The notes under the pieces were generated by a model, which was given only the letters and a program-made list of their open reading frames with translations, made no database searches and was not told the DNA's origin. The position numbers and the translations under genes are program-made. A stretch of 64,000 nt of DNA from Pseudomonas sp. B21-040 (GTDB taxonomy: Bacteria > Pseudomonadota > Gammaproteobacteria > Pseudomonadales > Pseudomonadaceae): contig NZ_CP087176.1 in assembly GCF_024748695.1 (NCBI RefSeq), positions 48,501 through 112,500 on the forward strand, in the 5' to 3' direction. Positions 62,804-64,000 of the stretch are shown in pieces. How positions within the stretch are numbered: position 1 is the stretch's first letter; every line of letters starts with the position of its first letter.

Positions 62804-64000
62804 ATGGGCGCGCTTTCGCATCTGCGGGTACTGGATTTGTCGCGGGTATTGGCCGGGCCTTGGGCTGGCCAGATCCTTGCGGACCTTGGCGCCGAGGTGA
62901 TTAAGGTCGAGCGCCCGGGCAATGGCGATGATACGCGCGCCTGGGGGCCTCCTTTTCTTAAAGACGCCTATGGCGAGAACACCAGCGAGGCCGCCTACTA
63001 CTTGTCGGCCAATCGCAACAAGCAATCGGTCACCATCGACTTCACACGCCCTGAAGGTCAGAAGTTGGTGCGTGAGCTGGCGGCCAAGTCGGACATTCTG
63101 ATCGAGAACTTCAAGGTTGGTGGGCTGGCCGCCTACGGGCTGGACTATGAGTCGCTCAAAGCCATCAACCCGAACCTGATCTATTGCTCCATCACTGGGT
63201 TTGGTCAGACCGGCCCTTACGCCAAGCGTGCGGGTTATGACTTCATGATCCAGGGCTTGGGTGGCCTGATGAGCCTGACGGGGCGACCGGAAGGGGATGA
63301 GGGGGCCGGGCCGGTAAAGGTTGGTGTAGCGCTGACAGACATCTTGACCGGGCTCTATTCGACAGTGGCGATTCTGGCGGCGCTAGCGCATCGGGATCAC
63401 GATGGCGGCGGCCAGCATATCGACATGGCATTGCTGGATGTTCAGGTTGCATGCCTGGCTAACCAGGCGATGAACTACCTGACGACAGGCAATGCGCCTA
63501 AGCGCTTGGGTAACGCCCATCCGAACATCGTGCCTTATCAGGACTTTCCTACGGCTGATGGCGACTTCATCCTGACCGTGGGTAACGATGGTCAATTCCG
63601 CAAGTTTGCCGAAGTGGCGGGTCAGCCGCAGTGGGCGGATGATCCGCGCTTTGTAACCAATAAACTGCGGGTGGCAAATCGGGCGGTCTTGATTCCGCTG
63701 ATCCGTCAGGCGACGGTGTTCAAGACCACGGCTGAGTGGGTGCTGCAGCTGGAGGAAGCTGGCGTGCCATGTGGCCCGATCAATGATCTGGCTCAGATGT
63801 TTGCTGATCCTCAGGTCAAGGCACGTGGGTTGGCGATTGAGTTGCCCCATGTGTTGGCTGGGATGGTGCCGCAGGTGGCGAGCCCTATTCGTCTATCCAA
63901 GACTCCGGTGGAGTACCGCAATGCCCCTCCATTGCTGGGTGAGCATACGCAAGAGGTTCTGCAGCGTGTGCTGGGCCTGGGAGCTGGTGCGGTGGCTGCT
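62804..64000 (+). CDS. CaiB/BaiF (formyl-CoA transferase) family CoA transferase, 3' end cut by window
   Basis: A class III CoA transferase, open from the ATG at 62804 to the window edge (399 codons visible, near the usual length of about 407). It starts M-G-A-L-S-H-L-R-V-L-D-L-S-R-V-L and has the catalytic aspartate in G-Q-H-I-D-M-A-L-L-D. AGGAG lies seven bases upstream. In this operon it probably makes glutaryl-CoA from glutarate and succinyl-CoA, feeding gcdH; this is inferred from context. Its stop codon lies beyond the window. Confidence 0.92.
   Translation, partial: MGALSHLRVLDLSRVLAGPWAGQILADLGAEVIKVERPGNGDDTRAWGPPFLKDAYGENTSEAAYYLSANRNKQSVTIDFTRPEGQKLVRELAAKSDILIENFKVGGLAAYGLDYESLKAINPNLIYCSITGFGQTGPYAKRAGYDFMIQGLGGLMSLTGRPEGDEGAGPVKVGVALTDILTGLYSTVAILAALAHRDHDGGGQHIDMALLDVQVACLANQAMNYLTTGNAPKRLGNAHPNIVPYQDFPTADGDFILTVGNDGQFRKFAEVAGQPQWADDPRFVTNKLRVANRAVLIPLIRQATVFKTTAEWVLQLEEAGVPCGPINDLAQMFADPQVKARGLAIELPHVLAGMVPQVASPIRLSKTPVEYRNAPPLLGEHTQEVLQRVLGLGAGAVAA

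Overview
The window is a stretch of chromosome from a Pseudomonas species, most likely of the P. fluorescens group. Almost every block matches gene order I remember from P. aeruginosa PAO1 (kinB-dgcH-dsbA-cc4-engB-polA-thrB-znu-metNIQ; the aa3 cox cluster; trpI-trpBA; pnt; gcdR-gcdH). GC-rich codon use, long antisense shadow frames, and Pseudomonas-type REP palindromes agree with this. Species cannot be named from the sequence alone. No tRNA, rRNA, CRISPR array, transposase or prophage gene was seen; this is core chromosome with small accessory inserts.

Layout. 1-7.3 kb: tail of algB, kinB sensor kinase, an EAL phosphodiesterase, an AmpD-type lipoprotein amidase, the diguanylate cyclase dgcH and an EEP-family hydrolase, so envelope stress and c-di-GMP genes sit side by side. 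7.3-13.4 kb: dsbA, cytochromes c4 and c5-like, engB, polA, with an ErsA-type small RNA and a sigma-22 (AlgU) promoter between engB and polA. 13.4-18.3 kb: thrB, then the zinc uptake set znuA / zur-znuC-znuB and a lipoprotein. 18.4-23.3 kb: katE catalase and the methionine importer metNIQ. 23.4-32.0 kb: the aa3 cytochrome c oxidase cluster, read on the minus strand from coxB (coxB, coxA, ctaG, coxC, SURF1, a CX3C protein, ctaA, ctaB, SCO).

32.4-36.6 kb: a conserved unknown, beta-carbonic anhydrase, a radical SAM protein under a near-perfect LexA box, an orphan small protein with a calcium-loop-like motif, and a TpbA-like periplasmic tyrosine phosphatase. 36.6-47.6 kb: two M3 oligopeptidases around a YheV zinc ribbon, gamma-carbonic anhydrase, HAD phosphatase, a lipoprotein metallopeptidase with two paired small lipoproteins, two DUF1161 proteins around OsmC and a luciferase-like oxidoreductase, dodecin, and a DUF883 protein. 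47.6-50.7 kb: trpI and trpBA. 50.8-55.2 kb: RcnB-like protein, a DUF4105/HEXXH protein followed by three DUF2388 paralogues, and two DUF1127 genes with repeated TACAGTT half-sites. 55.5-60.1 kb: acetyl-CoA hydrolase/transferase family gene and pntAA-pntAB-pntB. 60.5-64.0 kb: the glutarate catabolic genes gcdR, gcdH and a CoA transferase cut by the window edge.

The most useful unlisted items are the ErsA-like RNA with its promoter, the LexA box, the TACAGTT half-site cluster at the DUF1127 genes, the probable GcdR operator, the orphan EF-hand-like protein, and the DUF4105-DUF2388 secreted-protein cluster. None is clearly a wholly new system; the last three are the least explained.
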